A stretch of 64,000 bases of DNA, taken from Costus lasius (Eukaryota; Streptophyta; Magnoliopsida; Zingiberales; Costaceae). Shown piece after piece: positions 1-11,560 of this stretch. Both the position numbers and the translations under genes were made by a program. The notes under the pieces were generated by a model. It worked only from the letters and a program-made list of their open reading frames with translations. It searched no databases and was not told the origin of the DNA. The DNA lies in NCBI GenBank assembly GCA_027563935.2, contig CM050450.1, positions 7,609,957-7,673,956 on the forward strand, given 5' to 3'. Each line of letters begins with the position of its first letter. Position 1 is the stretch's first letter.

Positions 1-2639
1 CTTCGTAAGATGATCCTTATTGTTGAATTAGGAATCCTGTTTTGGGCTCGCTTCTGCTGTTTTCGAATTTTAAAATAGCTTAGGGATTCCCAACAAAAAC
101 AATTATAGATATTGCCCATTAAGCTGGACCTTAGAATGTCATCCAAAGGGACCACTGTCCACAATCCCAAAAGTGGCATCCTTTGGAATCCCTTGCAAAA
201 GTTGCTGTCAGCTCCAAGCATTCTTAGTCAACTCTAGACATGCATATGTCTCAGCTCAAAGCTCATAAAATTTTCTATAATTTGTACAATTTCATGTAAA
301 ACATTTTGTATGTTCCTAGTGTTGAAATTGCATTAATCACCTTTACAAGCACTAAGCAATCAGTGTTAACTTCCATCTAATAAATATTCAATGCCGTAGC
401 CTGCTGTTTCAGTCCCTCTCTAAGGCCGAAAACGTCAAAATGAATAGCAGAGTAAATTGCAACACTCTTGCGAGATATAACTCAACTATCCCCCAGAAAT
501 TACTTAATCCTAGCAAAACATTGCTTCTCGTGGCGAAGTAAATCCTAGGCTATGGCACTATCTAGGGTCCAGGGCTGTGTCCCTCCCTATAATTTAGATC
601 TCCTTTAGGTTGCGTATCCGAGAGAAAAAAAAAGGAGGGATTGGAAGAAAAAAAAATTTAAAATTGACCCTTTTTTCTTTTCTTTCCCATATATCCTGTT
701 TCTTCTTCTACAATTACAGTCTTATGCAGACAGGATCCATCAGTAATTTACTTAAAAAGCATCAATATTAGGTTTCATTCTTTAAGTAAAAATGATCTGT
801 TGTACCCTTTGATCTTCAAACTTCTGATAATCCACAAAACTAGCTCCATCAGCTATTACGACAGAAGAAGAGTTCTGCTGAGTCAGACGATCTACATTAA
901 GTAGAAGCCCTCGTGTTGGATTTGTCAGCCTCATGATTTTTACTTTCACTCAATCCACTCACCCTTATCCAAGAAATGAAATCCAAGTCTACGTTTAACC
1001 CAGCATAACCACCGGATGGATTTGGTAAAATTACATTGGGAAAAGGATATTGTCCACCAAATCAGTAGCTTGTGCACACAGGACAAATGTTACCTTGTCT
1101 CTGAAGTAGGGAGTCAATGCATTAATTTCTAAAATATTTGATTCTGCAGGGTGATAGGCGCACCTTGATAGATGTCTGGGTTCCTTCTCCCTGCTAAGTT
1201 CATTGTTAAGTTAAACTTGCAAGGTGCTTGATAATATGAGAGAAGATCAGTAAGAAGAATGTTGGCTTAATTTGTCAATACAGTATCAATTCCAAATCAA
1301 GAGAAATTAGGTGCATGATAGCACGTTTGAGATAGTTACCATATTGATACAGTTAAAAATTCCACATTCCTTCTTATTCCTTAGCTAAGAATGAAGTATT
1401 GTTCTTGCGATTAAAGAAGATTCTTAATTATGTTGTGTAATAATACAAATATGACATTTTGCAGCTGCTTTTCAACCGGGATTCTTTCCTGAAGACGAAA
1501 CCTCGAAAGGAGCATGTGATTGCTGGGTGGGCACCAAAAGTTAATTCTTGATCAGCAGTTTTTTAGCAAAAAAGAAGTGTGTATTTCCTATTATCTAGTC
1601 ATCTAGTCTCACCAACTTGTGGTTTGTAGTAAGGATGTTTTATGACCCTCCCTTTCTCCTACTTATCACTTTGACCCTCCCTTGCAATATATCTACGCAG
1701 TAGTACTATGTAAATTAGGCTAATATAACAAGTAATTTAAAATGAAAAATAAAGGCGACTTGTAGTTATTTGTTCAGGTTTTTAGGAGAAGCTGTTTAAA
1801 TTATACAAATAAATTGTCATCTCTTCAATATTTTGTAACATTTGATGTTGGAAAAGGAATGATGTGATTTAAAAGGTTCATGACAAAGTTAAACTGAAAC
1901 TAAGATGACTATGTGATTTAGTCTGATAGAAATTTTAGTGATTATGTTATGTATTGTTCAAAATATAAACATATAAATATTATTTTTAATTGCATCATGA
2001 ATTTAACAAATTAATTGAGTTATAATAAATTCACACGAATGGTAATCCACCCTTGTGGCTAAGAAAAAGATTTAAGTTTAATAAGTAAAAGATGGATTTG
2101 ATCATTCACCATACATGATTAAAGAGTGGAGATTACTAGATGGTCTTGTGTTATATATGTATGTTCCATCTATAAATTAAAAAATTCACTAGACTTTTTT
2201 TTGTAATGGATGCTTTCAGATAAATTATTCTTTCATAAATTTAATTTTGTTTTGATGAAATTTTCTCTTATGAGAGATTTTGTATTATTAATTGATAGAA
2301 GAATATTCTCATTAGTTAATAATGCAGTTTTTGTACACTCTTTATTATAGGATTTTTATGTTAAATTTTATTTTATTATTTGATAATATTTGTGGTAAAT
2401 TTTGATATTATTTGCTCCATATTAATGTCAAACCTCTGAGAATTTGCAATTTTCCTCCTTTTTTTTGTTAGAATAAAAGTTCATCGTTTTCATGCAGTAA
2501 TGAGTAATAACTGAAAATCAGATTTTGTGCGATCGATTCCAAATTTCCCAATCACTGGAGATGCCATGCCGCTTAAACACACTGCACTTTCCAATTCGAC
2601 GCCAGCGACGTTCCCCCGCGCCTCGTCCCTCCTTCGCCA
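1..2639. other. AT-rich intergenic DNA, no gene seen
   Basis: All frames are broken by frequent stops. There are short A and T runs (for example near 630-655) and nothing that resembles a conserved protein. The TTTAGGTTGCGT string near 606 looks like one end of a MITE, but I found no matching second end. Confidence 0.6.
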
Positions 2640-2640
2640 C

Positions 2641-3008
2641 CATGCCTTTAATCCCTCAATCCCCTCTCCACTTCCTCCTACCCTCCCTGTATCTCGCTGC
2701 CTCCCTCCTCCCCTCTCCCTCCCATGGCTGTACCACCCCGCGCAGCCACCGAAGCTCCTCCACCGATCGCTTTGCCGTCCACCTCTGGCCCCTCCCCAAG
2801 ATCTTTCTCAACGGCGATGAGGTCCTCTACGTCGCCACTGGTCTCACCCTCGAACTCAGATTCCATGAGGTGATTCCACCGTCGTGTCTGAAATTTTTCG
2901 AAAGGTACAAGGATCTGATCTTTACGCAGCGGGAGAAGGCCCGCCCGGAGGAGCTCCAGGATTTACGATGCTTCCAAGCTGACCATAATCGTTGCTTCGG
3001 CTGACGAC
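2641..3008 (+). pseudogene. Beta-hexosaminidase (GH20) N-terminal fragment, frameshifted
   Basis: From about 2641 the frame reads a possible signal peptide (hydrophobic FLLPSLYLAASLL), then VHLWPLPKIFLNGDEVLYV and FERYKDLIF. This is the layout of the plant beta-hexosaminidase N-terminal (GH20b) domain, in which a W-P-x-P motif is followed by a strand and an ERY-like helix. Shortly after, near 2930-2955, the homology moves to another frame, where YDASKLTIIVASADD matches the next conserved strand of the family. The frame then stops at about 3035 with no GH20 catalytic domain. I infer a truncated, frameshifted copy of a first exon. The family assignment is from motif memory. A sequencing indel is possible, but the missing remainder argues for a pseudogene. 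Confidence 0.55.
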
Positions 3009-5351
3009 ATGGTGGGGAGAAATTGGTTCTGGTTTTGATTGGCTGGCTGGTTGCTTTTCGATTTCGGGGTTTGATGGATGGCCTTTATCTGCTTATAAGC
3101 ATCTTCAATTTGGGGTGGACCAGAGCTATACCCTTCTGTGGGTCGAGGATGGGAGTTTCAGTTGGTAATGGAGATATTATCGAGGTAACTATCGTGTTTC
3201 ATGTTAGGTGGACTTTCGAAGGCACAACAAACAAATGTGAGCTCTGATTATATGTTTAATTCGTACTCCAAAATGATTTATACCTGGCAGAAAATTTTGG
3301 TTTGACATGCAGTACAAATTTCTTTACTGCGTTTTAGGTTCTGTTTTGACGTCAACCTGTCTTAAACTGTCGTTGTCTAGGAGCCACTGTTATTGATGAT
3401 AAACCTTCAGTTTCTATCAACAGAAAATAAGCAGTTGATTAAATCTTGTAATTATGGTGGAATCAATACATTGGGTACGTTCATTCAGCTTGTAACACAA
3501 GTGGAGAAAATAAAACCATACCCAGTTAGTGATGTGAAACAGATCTAGGACAAAGTTGAGGATGATCTTTAGTTGTATAAATTTACTTCACAATTTGAGT
3601 ATTCTACCATCTTTGTATTTTAATAGGGCTCCTTGTGAGATAGTGGTCGCTCTTTGCTGTTTCATTCCATGATAAAATTTATCCACAAGTATTGCAATTA
3701 GAGAACGCGAAAGGAAAATATATCTTCTGTATGCATCTACTTTATTCTTGCTTCCTTTGTACTTTTTGATAGAAGATGTATGCGTGGATGGAAACGTTAA
3801 TTTAACACGCATAAATTTTATTTTGTGGTTTGTATTACGCTTTACACTCAGTACTTTTATGCTATTACAATATATATGCGCTTGCCGAAGCAAATGAGTC
3901 CACTGTTCTTTTTCAACCGAACTCTTTGGTTATATCCTTAATGGATAAATTAATTAATCTCCATCATAGAAGGTTTTGCGACATTATATAGTAACAAATT
4001 GGTGAAAATCAATATTATATGATTGTTTTAATATGTGTGTTGCTTTCTTGCTGAGGTATGCTAACTACCTGAAATGCTCTTCCAGTATATGATATACTAG
4101 TAGACACTTGAATGCCATGCATTTCTTTACTAGCATTATTCTCTGTAATGATGTTTCTTTATAATGTTTTATCCTTTTATTCAGATTTATCTACTCAGAG
4201 CATACTGCATTAAATTTCTACCTTTACTAGTTAGTTTTTGGCTTACATTTACATCACAATATTTGTTCCAGATCCCGTAATGCAATTCGTTCTATTTTTG
4301 TTCAGCTCCTCTGTACGTGAATTAAGTTCCATATTGCTGGCCAATGCTAGTAATGGAGGCCTGGGGCTGTACGTGGTATGGAGGTATTGTTGGCAGTTGA
4401 TGCATGTCAACTTAAAATAAAGTTTTAGGATTTTTTTTAAAAATCATACTCCTCAAAATTTCAATTTATACTAGTTTGATTTATGTTGTGTTTTCACTTG
4501 TAACTTGCAGACCATGTCCTCAACACATTGAGTAAACCAGCACTTGTCTAGTATGACACACTGATTTCCCAGGTTAGTTCCAGTATAAACAATCATGTTA
4601 AGCTAGTTTGCAAAATTCTATCTCAACCAACAATTTCTTTCGTTGACAAGATTCAATTTGATTATTTAGTTTTCCCCAAAAACATTTGATCACTTGACTC
4701 TTTTTAAATTTCTACCTGACTTTTAATAAACTATTATGGAATGATCTCGAACGAAAAATCACATCCACCTAGGTTTCTAGATTGTTTAGGCTCTTACAAG
4801 AATTTACATTCTCTTTGCTAGCCTTCCCTTTCAGAAGTAAAAGTATTCTATCAGACCCATGCTGTCCGGCTACATGTGCAGCAGAGTGACTAATCATGTG
4901 AATCACATCTCATTTCCTTGCATCGGCCTTTGCTCTGGGCAGCTTGAATGTTGAATAACCATTGTAAAGATAAATGAGAAGTAGTGTACAATGAATATTT
5001 ATGGCTTTGTAACTATTTGTCACTACTTTCAAGAGATTTTAGTATTTAGGTTAGTGATGCACTGAATCTAGTTTCCAAACTGTAGCTTATAATAATGCAA
5101 ATGAATAATCTTAGAGCAATATCATTGTCTAACAGTTGTAACATACTAACACACATTGATATATATGAACATTTACAGTTCAAACTTGCTAAACATCTGT
5201 ACGTTTTCTTTCTATGCTTGCATGTCACTTTCCATGCCCTGAATGATGTTTCAGGACTTCTGAAAAGTGTAGTTTGATAGTCATCGTGTGGTTGGATACA
5301 CGCTGAGGTATTGGTTAGTTGTCAACTCAGACTGACATGTTTGGACCAAAA

Positions 5352-5438
5352 CAGGGTAGACAATGACCAATGATCTGATGATATACCTAGTAAGTCTCGA
5401 CCTGGTCACTTCATGACATTTGGTCATTGTCTACCCTG
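5352..5438. repeat. 19-bp perfect inverted repeat with 49-nt spacer
   Basis: The arm at 5352-5370 (CAGGGTAGACAATGACCAA) is the exact reverse complement of 5420-5438. The 49-base spacer is not repetitive. It may be a stem-loop or the ends of a small decayed element. No target duplication was seen. Confidence 0.8.
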
Positions 5439-6351
5439 CTCTCATGATTTCCTTGACATGTCCCTCCCCAACACATTATGCAGAAATCTTTGTTGAAGAG
5501 CTGTAATTCAAAGTACCACCTTTTTTACATTATAATGAATAAGGAAGTCTTTTCCAATTTACATTATGCACAAGAAGTGCTTATGCATTTGAGTCTCTCA
5601 AAGTCATAATTGGCTGTAGCTGAATTTGCACTCAAAGTGCTTATGTGTTGGAGCCTGATAAGCGAAAGAGCTTCTTCCTAGGGACATGACAACAATACAT
5701 CTCTTCTTTAGACTCAGATGAAGGATGGTAGTCATAGCATATTTGACTCAAGCGCTTACCCTCCTAGGTGAGCAAGCAAGGACATGGTAGTATTTAGTCG
5801 AGCAATATCTACATAGAATTTCTTTAATTGCATTCATAGTCACCTGGCAAGTGACACCTACTATCTCACAATGATGTTTTATTCATGATCTATCCCCTGA
5901 CACCTTATGAGGTCATCAAATACCATCTCAAATGTTATTTGTAGATCTAGAGGATGAAAGGACATAGGTGGACTATGTCTAATTGGGATGAGCATCATGA
6001 ACATCCTCATTGCAATTGGAATGTTGTTGTAAGTTAGCGAACACTTTAGCCCATTAGCACAAATGCATGATATATTTCTTGCTGCATCAAGGATTGATAA
6101 AGGAAATTAGGTCCCATCAAATTGTGCAAGTTGTGACCAATAATCATCTCAACTCAAGAGAGATAACAAGCTCATTTAACAATATTACCCCATTTGGACC
6201 TTAAGTATGCACATATTGCTCCATTCAGGAATTTGAGAGCTTACCCTTCACCTTATGTATGCACATATTGTTCCAAACACAAACAAATTGTTCGTGTTAT
6301 TTTTGATGTTGTAATGATCATAACTCATGAATATGATATCAACGACATTTA

Positions 6352-6456
6352 GGTTGTGTTTCCTTCTAAGGAAACTCAATGGAAAGAATATAAAATATAT
6401 TGAATCTAGATGCTTTCATCTTGGATTCCATCCAAGGAATCCAAGGAAACACAGCA
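6352..6456. mobile_element. Tourist-like mini-MITE (about 105 bp, TTA duplication)
   Basis: The element starts GGTTGTGTTTCCTT and ends AAGGAAACACAGCA, so 13 of 14 terminal bases are inverted. TTA lies directly outside both ends (6349-6351 and 6457-6459), the target duplication of PIF/Harbinger (Tourist) elements. There is no coding capacity. The short TSD makes chance possible, but the long terminal match supports the call. Confidence 0.6.
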
Positions 6457-8003
6457 TTAGTGCTACCATTACCTAGTTTATTTAACATACTATAGCACCT
6501 TGGCAACATTGGAGATACATGCTACAGAGGCTAGTAAGCAAGGCTGTTCCAAATGGATTTGTGCATTACGTGTTGGGGCTATACCTTGGAGTTGCTTGAG
6601 TGACAAGTAGGATGCTGATGCTGATGAGTTAGTTGTTTCTAAGTGATTGAGTGCTTGGATAGTAGATGATTTGGAGGTATGATCACTTGGGAGCTTGGGT
6701 AGCTTTCGAGTGACCATGCCAAGTATCTTGAATGCTTGTCTACCCTAGGGCTTCAACTTGTCGTGTAGCCAATAAACTCGTTAAATAACTTACTTTGTCA
6801 AGCGATTGAGTGATGAGCTATCGACTAAGTAATGAGCACTGTCGACTGACTAGGTGGTTAGCTCTAGCAAATTATTTGATATTGTATGTTGAGTGAACTA
6901 TGAGTTTTTTTATAGCTTATTAAATTTGATCCTACATGTCAAAGATGATCCCAACGTCTCCACTAGTAAAAGGAAAAGCTTCATGTATTGTAAAAATACA
7001 TCTTGCTATGATTAAAAGTTGGAATTTAGTGAAACACGTGAAATTTGAGATTGTAACTGTCCCTTTCTGATTGTCAATAATCATGAACCGCTAGATTCAC
7101 ATATTTTCAAGCATATGGCATAAGAAAAGTTATGTCCAAGGTACATTGAGGCAGCACATGGATTCATAAATTAGATTATCTTTTTTTAAGAAAAAAATAT
7201 TAAGCTTACATTATTTATTGTTTTCAGTAGAAATTCTGTGACGAGACAAAAGGTGTTATTAGCATGAGCTCTTCCTATCTCGGCCAATTCTTCTGCTGGA
7301 GAGTTCGATACCTCATGCTAAACTTTCATATAGATTCTCACAAGAAGCAAAATGCTAGCGAATTTTGACTAAAATTTTGAAGCATCCAACCTCGAGATCC
7401 ACTTCCAGCTACAGCAACCCCAACTAAGAATAATTCTCTCGTCACTGAGTTATCGTTTCCCAGGTTGCCATTTTATTCTTCTCAGGGAGACAATGACCGT
7501 AAATTTACACTCAAAAGGTTCTAAAGTAAACTAGTGCTCTCTGTCCTTATCCTCTCACATGAAGCAAAGCCGAAATTTTGATCTGTTAGTGTTGGGCAAT
7601 TACAGGAATCTCCATTATTAATCCATGACGTAGTGCTAAATGAAAAGGAAGTGTTGCTTAATGTTTAAGAAAAAGATTTCAGCACTGATCCAATAAAGTT
7701 GATGCTTTGGCACAGCAGTAGAACAGAACCAGCGGCAGCATGTCACCACCACAGGAATTAAGAAAAAGAAAAAAAAATGTGACTCGCTTCTGGGAATAGA
7801 TCGACATTATTAAAGTTAAAGCACAAAGCACTTTGAAGTCTGAAGCATGTAAAGAATCAGCAGAAAGGAATGCGCCAGGAAGAATCAAGAAAGTGGCAGC
7901 GCCATACTCGTAGATAGACCATCATTTGCAGCGAGCAAGAAGGCATTTCTCTGCAAACAAAGTGGGAAGAAGAGCGAACAGCGACGGTGGAGTGGTCGGA
8001 TCG

Positions 8004-11000
8004 ATGAGGTCGTACCGCTTCAGCAACACCCTGCTCGGGTATCTGAACCTGCTGACGCTGCTGGCCTCGATCCCGCTCATCGGCAGCGGGCTGTGGCTGT
8101 CCCGGAGCTCCGCCACGTGCGAGTCGGCACTGCAGACGCCGCTCCTCGTGTTGGGCTTCGTGGTGCTGCTCGTCTCGCTCACCGGTTTCGTGGGCGCCTG
8201 CTTCAACGTGGCGTGGGCGCTCTGGCTCTACCTCTTCGTCATGGTCTTCCTTATCGCCGCCCTCCTCGGCCTCACCGCCTTCGGGTTCGCCGTCACCGGC
8301 GGCGGCGGCGGGACCCAGGTCCCCGGGCGTGTCTACCGCGAGTACCACCTCGAGGACTACTCCGGGTGGCTCCGGCAGCGGATCACAGAGCTGCGCTACT
8401 GGAAGGCGGCGATGGCTTGCGTCGTGGGGTCGAGGACGTGCGCCAAGATCGCTAACTGGACGCCGCTGGACTATCTTCAGAGAGACCTCTCCCCGATTCA
8501 GGTTGCCACTAAGATAAACAACTATTTTGCTTTAAAGCTCTCCAGAATCTTGGATTAATGCTCTGCTTTAGCTTCGTACATAAATTACCATTTGATCACA
8601 TAAACTACTGATGCTATTTTTATTTGGCAGTCCCTACTCTTTTACATAAATCCAATTACTTTGACATCAAACTTAAGAATCAAGGATTCAGCACACGTAG
8701 TCTTGCTTTAGTTTACAACATCTGCATCTTAAATTAAGTTGAAGGTTTTGTGCCCAGTAAGAGCACCTACGTCAAAACAATAAACATGAATTCAAGGTTC
8801 AATTTCGCTACTGGTTGTGGTTGTTGATATACCGCTGAGAAATTGCCAAACTTTTCTCGAAGTTAGTCTAATGTCTTGGGGTTTTCTTTGCAAACGACCA
8901 TAGTGGCGGTTGATAACAAGGTTCTGAATTCAAAGTTTGTACTCAAGACTACACAAGCTTCCTTGAGAAAAAAAAAATGACTGGTGACTAAAAGGAAGCA
9001 TGGTTTAAAAAAACTTATCTATATTGAATAGCACAGCTGGTTTATACCGAACAGTATAGCCAATGTGTATGACAATATTTTAGTACCAGTACATGGTTCA
9101 ATCGAGTATATATGTATAATATATATAATTAAGATCGATTGGTACCATGCTATGTTGGTATGACTGATAATAAAGAGCAATTCATGAGCAGCTCATCTTC
9201 CACTTTACCTGGACGCTAAGTTTAGTTGTTACCCATGATCTTGGGTTTGTTTACTTTCCAATAGGTTCACAAGCGAAGTTGAGGCACCAAGAGTTTAATA
9301 TAGAGCTGGTGGTTGAGCAAGCAACACATCAATGGGGAGGGTCAACGAAGAGGACCTAAATCCATTAAGTGGCTTTTCTTCTAGCACCATTTGAAGTGGA
9401 TCAGATTTGTTGACCAAATATCTAGGAATTGAACTTTACTTGGTTGTCTTTGATAAAATAGATTTTAGGTTGAGGACCATGCTTCTTCTTCGACTACTCT
9501 AGGAACTTGCATGAAGAGGGTGCCATAAGTTTTGCTTGGGAATTCTTCCTTGGATACTTATTTTAAATTGGATGAACAAAGGAAGAGTAGTATAATGTTT
9601 GATTTTAAACAATAGGACTTCCATTACTGTTTTGGATTTTCCCATATCACTGCCCAAGTATCCAAGTGAATAATTTGAGGAGCCTCATTCAACTGCCCAA
9701 GATTAACGTTATTGTCAACCCAAACTAAATAAAAAGTACCTCAATGCCATTGAATACTCACTTGTATTAACTAAGGAAACTCGGTGCAAGTTAGAATCAT
9801 CGTCTTTTAATAAAACACTTATGAAAGATGACTCTAAAAATTGGTAGGAGATCATGACAGAAGAAATCAAGTCATTAAATTAGAAAAATACCTGGAAGCT
9901 TGTCATAGACATGTCTAGACAAGAGGTTGGCTGGATCCCATAGGTGTACGAGAACAAAGATGGAAGAAGCTATAAGCATGACAGTAGCCACTGTTAAAGC
10001 TAAATCAAAGGTATTAACTATAAGATATTTTTCTCCAATTGTTAAATATATCTCAACTTGTATTTTTGCCAGCACTTTTATAAGGATGACAGATGAAAGT
10101 GAATATTTCTGTTCTTCATGTTGAGCTTGGAGAAAAAATCTGTATGAAGTCGTCAAAACAATTTGCAGATGAAAGAAAGAGAGCTCATGTTTGCCTCTTG
10201 AAGAAATCTATATGCTGCCTCATGCAATCTCTTTGATATGTTATGAGAGGTTTAACCAGCTTATGATTCATAATGGTTAGATCTCATCATGATATTTGCT
10301 AGTGAAAGAAAAGTAGAGACTCAATGACATCTACTATTATATGTTGGTTGGTTAAAGAAAACTTGAGACTTGATGACATATCAACTATTACATGTTGATG
10401 ATATGATGATTGTTGAAAGAGATATATGAATATATCTAAGGTGAAGATGCTCAAATTAAACTATAAAGGGTGTATAAGATGGACTAAAGAATGGCAAAGA
10501 AGATCCTTGACAGAAATTTAAACAGCTTGCAAGAAAACTTTAATAAATTGGTCCGCACAGTACTACTGGTTTGTACCGGTCCATACCAATTTTGTACTTG
10601 TTCACCAATACCAACTTTTTATATATATATACATATATTATAAAAAAAGTTTAAGACCGATCAGTGTCATTGGTCTTGTGGGTCGGTATCAACTGTACCT
10701 AGGCCTATTTGATAATAGACTAGTACACTAGCTCGGATTAGTAGCTTAAACTTAGCTTCAAACACAATCTATATCTCCCCAGGATTAAAAAACAAGTTTA
10801 TATGTCCAAGGTCGCATGTGTTGATGTTGTGAGGACTAGATAGCATATGTTTATAATGATTTGTACTCACCTAGATATATCCTATGATGTAAGTATAGTG
10901 ATCCTCTATATAGCCAATCCAAAAAAGGCTTACTGAGATGTGATCATAACCTCTTACTCTGTTACAATTTTGTGTCGACAATTGTTTGCAATTGTCTTTT

Positions 11001-11560
11001 GGTCATGTATCTTGAATTTATCATGCCTGAAGCAACTTGAATAACTTGTTCAACTAAGCAACAGCAACCTCCTTGATTAGTATTACTGCAACGCCAAGCT
11101 TATGTCTCTAATTGCCCGCAGTCTGGCTGCTGCAAGCCACCAACATCATGCACCTACACGGCAGGGTCTGCAATGGCCGCCCAAGACGAGGACTGCTACC
11201 GCTGGAACAATGCAGCCAATATTTTGTGCTATGCTTGTGAGTCATGCAAGGCTGGCGTGCTGGAGCAGGTGAGGAGAGATTGGCACAAGCTCTCTGTCCT
11301 CAATGTCGTCGTCCTCATTTTCCTTATTGCAATTTACTCCGTCGGATGCTGTGCCTTCCGCAATGCCCGTCGTGCTGAATCTGAGTACCCTTATGGCGAG
11401 AACCGCATGTCGAAGATTCACCCTCGCTGGGACTACTACTGGTAACTCGATTTCCCTGCTCATCTTGCTCTGCTATCCTGCATGCACTAAACAGTCTTTT
11501 GTGTTGTGTTACTATTGCAGGTGGAGATGGTGGAGAGACAGAAGAGAACAGCTCTATTAG
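8004..11560 (+). CDS. Tetraspanin, three exons
   Basis: Exons 8004-8501, 11122-11441 and 11521-11560 join with GT-AG borders in phases 0 and 2 to give 285 residues, the usual plant tetraspanin length. The ATG at 8004 begins MRSYRFSN directly before the first membrane segment; the upstream extension in frame lacks family features. Predicted membrane segments lie near residues 10-31, 45-65, 70-96 and 223-243. The large extracellular loop carries the plant signature GCCKPP (168-173) plus further paired cysteines (176, 191, 202, 205, 208). The tail ends YYWWRWWRDRREQLY, typical of plant tetraspanins. These proteins organise membrane microdomains at the plasma membrane and in exosomes. Exon 1 is very GC-rich. 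Intron 1 is 2620 bp and holds a dead copia fragment; intron 2 is 79 bp. Confidence 0.93.
9030..9170. repeat. GGTACCA-rich AT-centred repeat (copy 1)
   Basis: GTACCAGTACATGG and GGTACCATGCTATG motifs flank an AT-rich centre in a loosely palindromic layout inside tetraspanin intron 1. Similar blocks occur at about 10545-10715 and 49245-49395. Boundaries are approximate. Confidence 0.35.
9820..10540 (+). pseudogene. Decayed Ty1/copia reverse transcriptase relic in intron 1 of the tetraspanin gene
   Basis: Reading across stops and frame changes shows copia RT landmarks in the right order: EIMTEEIKSLN then NTWKLV near 9850-9905, VYENKDG near 9945-9965, LLHVDDMMIV near 10395-10425 (the YVDDM catalytic box with Tyr changed to His) and AKKIL near 10495-10510. 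Many stops (for example the TAG after NW near 9845) make it non-functional. It lies in sense orientation in the host intron. The family identity rests on the spacing of these motifs. Confidence 0.65.
10545..10715. repeat. GGTACCA/ACCGGT-rich AT-centred repeat (copy 2)
   Basis: TTGTACCGGTCC and GGTCGGTATCAACTGTACC arms surround a TA-rich centre at 10620-10650. It resembles the blocks near 9030 and 49245. Possibly a degenerate MITE family; the ends are uncertain. Confidence 0.35.

Larger units (their letters stand above)
3010..7900. other. Intergenic DNA upstream of the tetraspanin gene
   Basis: AT-rich, with frequent stops in all frames. The longest open frames (101 codons at 3588-3893 minus, 75 codons at 6490-6717 minus) have no recognisable motif and an ordinary AT-rich composition. 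It contains the inverted repeat and small MITE listed separately. The last 200 bases before 8004 are the likely promoter and 5' UTR of the tetraspanin gene. Confidence 0.6.

Noticed and set aside
3023..3247. Continuation of the beta-hexosaminidase gene downstream of 3010
   Set aside because: The 74-codon frame does not match later GH20 motifs in any frame I read.
7857..8348. 163-codon minus-strand frame over tetraspanin exon 1
   Set aside because: Antisense shadow of a clear tetraspanin exon with high GC; low-complexity Glu/Arg-rich translation.
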